Assembly (NCBI GenBank): GCA_021790935.1
Contig: JAJYFL010000003.1
Coordinates: 45,001 to 109,000, forward strand
Origin: a bacterium
GTDB lineage: Bacteria; Vulcanimicrobiota; Vulcanimicrobiia; Vulcanimicrobiales; Vulcanimicrobiaceae
Length of the DNA stretch: 64,000 nucleotides
Reading direction: 5' to 3'
The position numbers and the translations under genes are program-made. Every line of letters begins with the position of its first letter. The stretch's first letter is position 1. This document shows positions 62,941 through 64,000 of the stretch, piece after piece. The notes below the pieces were generated by a model. That model searched no databases. It was not told the DNA's origin and saw only the letters and a program-made list of their open reading frames with translations.

Positions 62941-63327
62941 ATGCAAAATATCTCCGATCTCAAAGGACGGACCGTCCGGTATATCGAGGCGTCGGGCTCG
63001 AAGGACTACGATACGGTACGCGAGATTCTCACGCCCGATGTCTCCTTCAAGGGACCCTTCATGAAACTCGGCTCCTCGCAGGCGTTTATCGCAGGACTGG
63101 AGCGCATGGCGCCGATTTGGGAGCGCAACGTCGTTCAGAAGGTCTTGAGCGACGGCAATCAGGTCTGCGTTCTCTACGATTTTGTGACGAACACGGCGGC
63201 AGGCGCAGTGCCGTGCATCGAACTGCTTAAGTTCGAGGACGATCGCATCTCGAGCGTGGAACTGTTCTTCGACCGCGCTCAGTTCGCGCCAGCACAGGAA
63301 GCGCTCGCAAAGCGCGCCGCTTCGTGA
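62941..63327 (+). CDS. SnoaL/NTF2-like protein
   Basis: 128 residues of the NTF2-like alpha+beta barrel type: an N-terminal helix, LTPDVSFKGPFMKLGSSQAFIAGLERM, then antiparallel strands (VCVLYDFVTNTAAGAVPCIELLKFEDDRISSVELFFD). AAAGGAAG precedes the ATG. It overlaps the VOC gene by 4 bp and is probably controlled by the divergent HxlR regulator. Ligand or substrate unknown. Confidence 0.75.
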   Translation: MQNISDLKGRTVRYIEASGSKDYDTVREILTPDVSFKGPFMKLGSSQAFIAGLERMAPIWERNVVQKVLSDGNQVCVLYDFVTNTAAGAVPCIELLKFEDDRISSVELFFDRAQFAPAQEALAKRAAS

Positions 63328-63692
63328 TCGCTGCGCTCGGGGCGCGCGTGCATTTGCTCGTGCGCCCCGTCCATCGCGGAGCGTTCACAGTACTCTTCCG
63401 CGACGCGCTCTCGTGCGATATGCGCGAGTTGGACTTTGGCTTACTGCTTCCGATCCTGCTCGTATCTTTTCCGGACGGCAGCGCGTTCAGCGTAGAGTTC
63501 GCTTCCGATCCGCCGGAAGAGTCAAGCGGAACATGGATCGAGTTCCGAACCGATAATGTGCCGGCGGTTCAACAAAAGTTACGTGAGGCGGGAGTTGTCA
63601 GTTTTCGCCACCCTGGGAGTTCGCACGACTATTTCAGAGCACCGGGCGGACAAGTGTTTCGAGTTCTCGACGTTGGATACCGCGGTCCCTAA
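63324..63692 (+). CDS. VOC (glyoxalase/bleomycin-resistance) family protein
   Basis: 122 residues, GTG start in the SnoaL-like stop. The C-terminal half (GTWIEFRTDNVPAVQQKLREAGVVSF, FRAPGGQVFRVLDVG) follows the VOC pattern. The N-terminal repeat fits less well, and few metal ligands are visible, so it may not be a typical metalloenzyme. Confidence 0.65.
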   Translation: MIAALGARVHLLVRPVHRGAFTVLFRDALSCDMRELDFGLLLPILLVSFPDGSAFSVEFASDPPEESSGTWIEFRTDNVPAVQQKLREAGVVSFRHPGSSHDYFRAPGGQVFRVLDVGYRGP

Positions 63693-63802
63693 AAGGTGAT
63701 TCGGCAGCGACTCCGCTCGCAATAGATCAGAGTTGCCTTAAATGAGCCGACCCAGGCAGTCTTGTTCATGAGAAGCACAGCTCAGGAAGGAGCAGGACTT
63801 AC

Positions 63803-64000
63803 GTGTATTCGCCCAAGTTTGCGAGAGTTTTCGTAGCGGTTGCAGCCATGGGACTTGTCTCGAGCGGCTTGGCGCGTACGAATTGTGGCCGAAACGCGAC
63901 CCCGAGTTACCGAGATATCACCACGATTCGCTATTACGCGTCAGACTGCCATGGGAACTGCCCGATTTACGAGGTGCTCTTCTCCCCTACCTATCGCGTT
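63803..64000 (+). CDS. DUF6438-like secreted protein (partial)
   Basis: The gene runs off the window; 66 codons are visible from the GTG at 63803, with AGGA upstream (an ATG at 63848 is the alternative). The N-terminus is a short signal-like segment. DITTIRYYASDCHGNCPIYEVLF matches the DUF6438 pattern of a Cys-x-Gly/Asn-x-Cys-Pro-x-Tyr motif. The 110 bp before it hold no other gene. Confidence 0.6.
   Translation, partial: MYSPKFARVFVAVAAMGLVSSGLARTNCGRNATPSYRDITTIRYYASDCHGNCPIYEVLFSPTYRV

Overview
The window is high-GC bacterial chromosome. A TonB-dependent outer-membrane receptor, lipoproteins and type IV pilin-like genes point to a diderm. Gene content and long protein extensions would suit an uncultivated lineage such as Eremiobacterota (WPS-2), but that placement is an impression and was not tested. 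No rRNA, tRNA or CRISPR array was seen.

Layout. (1) 1-4.1 kb: a DUF4382-type lipoprotein, then divergent delta-1-pyrroline-5-carboxylate dehydrogenase and L-2-hydroxyglutarate oxidase genes, closed by a 169-bp inverted-repeat element. (2) 4.1-31.3 kb, all on the minus strand: the main translation locus. It reads rpsL-rpsG-fusA-tuf-rpsJ, then three metabolic genes, then rplC-D-W-B-rpsS-rplV-rpsC-rplP-rpmC-rpsQ-rplN-X-E-rpsN-rpsH-rplF-R-rpsE-rplO-secY-adk-map-rpmJ-rpsM-K-D-rpoA-rplQ. It continues without an evident break into trpD-C-F-B-A. rpmD and infA are missing from their usual places. (3) 31.6-36.6 kb, plus strand: an acyltransferase fused by overlaps to three prepilin-like genes, then a HigB/HigA-like pair. 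(4) 36.7-46.7 kb: transport and catabolism, with two DUF3311 + sodium:solute symporter cassettes on either side of a benzoate-CoA-ligase-like gene and a dehydrogenase, then a zinc-ribbon protein and an M20 amidohydrolase. (5) 46.8-56.8 kb, minus strand: response regulator, histidine kinase and TonB receptor; a small hypothetical protein; an HD-GYP phosphodiesterase preceded by a 22-residue hydrophobic peptide and a perfect palindrome; and a MalT-like regulator. (6) 56.9-62.2 kb: an accessory island with ParDE, an HNH nuclease remnant, an ISL3-type transposase, a fused protein, an IS1182-type transposase remnant and an RHS-like fragment. The fused protein joins a LigD-polymerase-like domain that lacks its catalytic motifs to a winged-helix-like region and a PD-(D/E)XK nuclease. 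(7) 62.2-64 kb: an HxlR regulator divergent from SnoaL-like and VOC genes, with an operator lying on both promoters, then the start of a DUF6438 protein.

The strongest candidates for something undescribed are the inactive-polymerase/nuclease fusion at 59.3-61.1 kb, the peptide/palindrome/HD-GYP unit at 52.9-54.1 kb, and a repeat family whose copies contain the stop codons of convergent genes.
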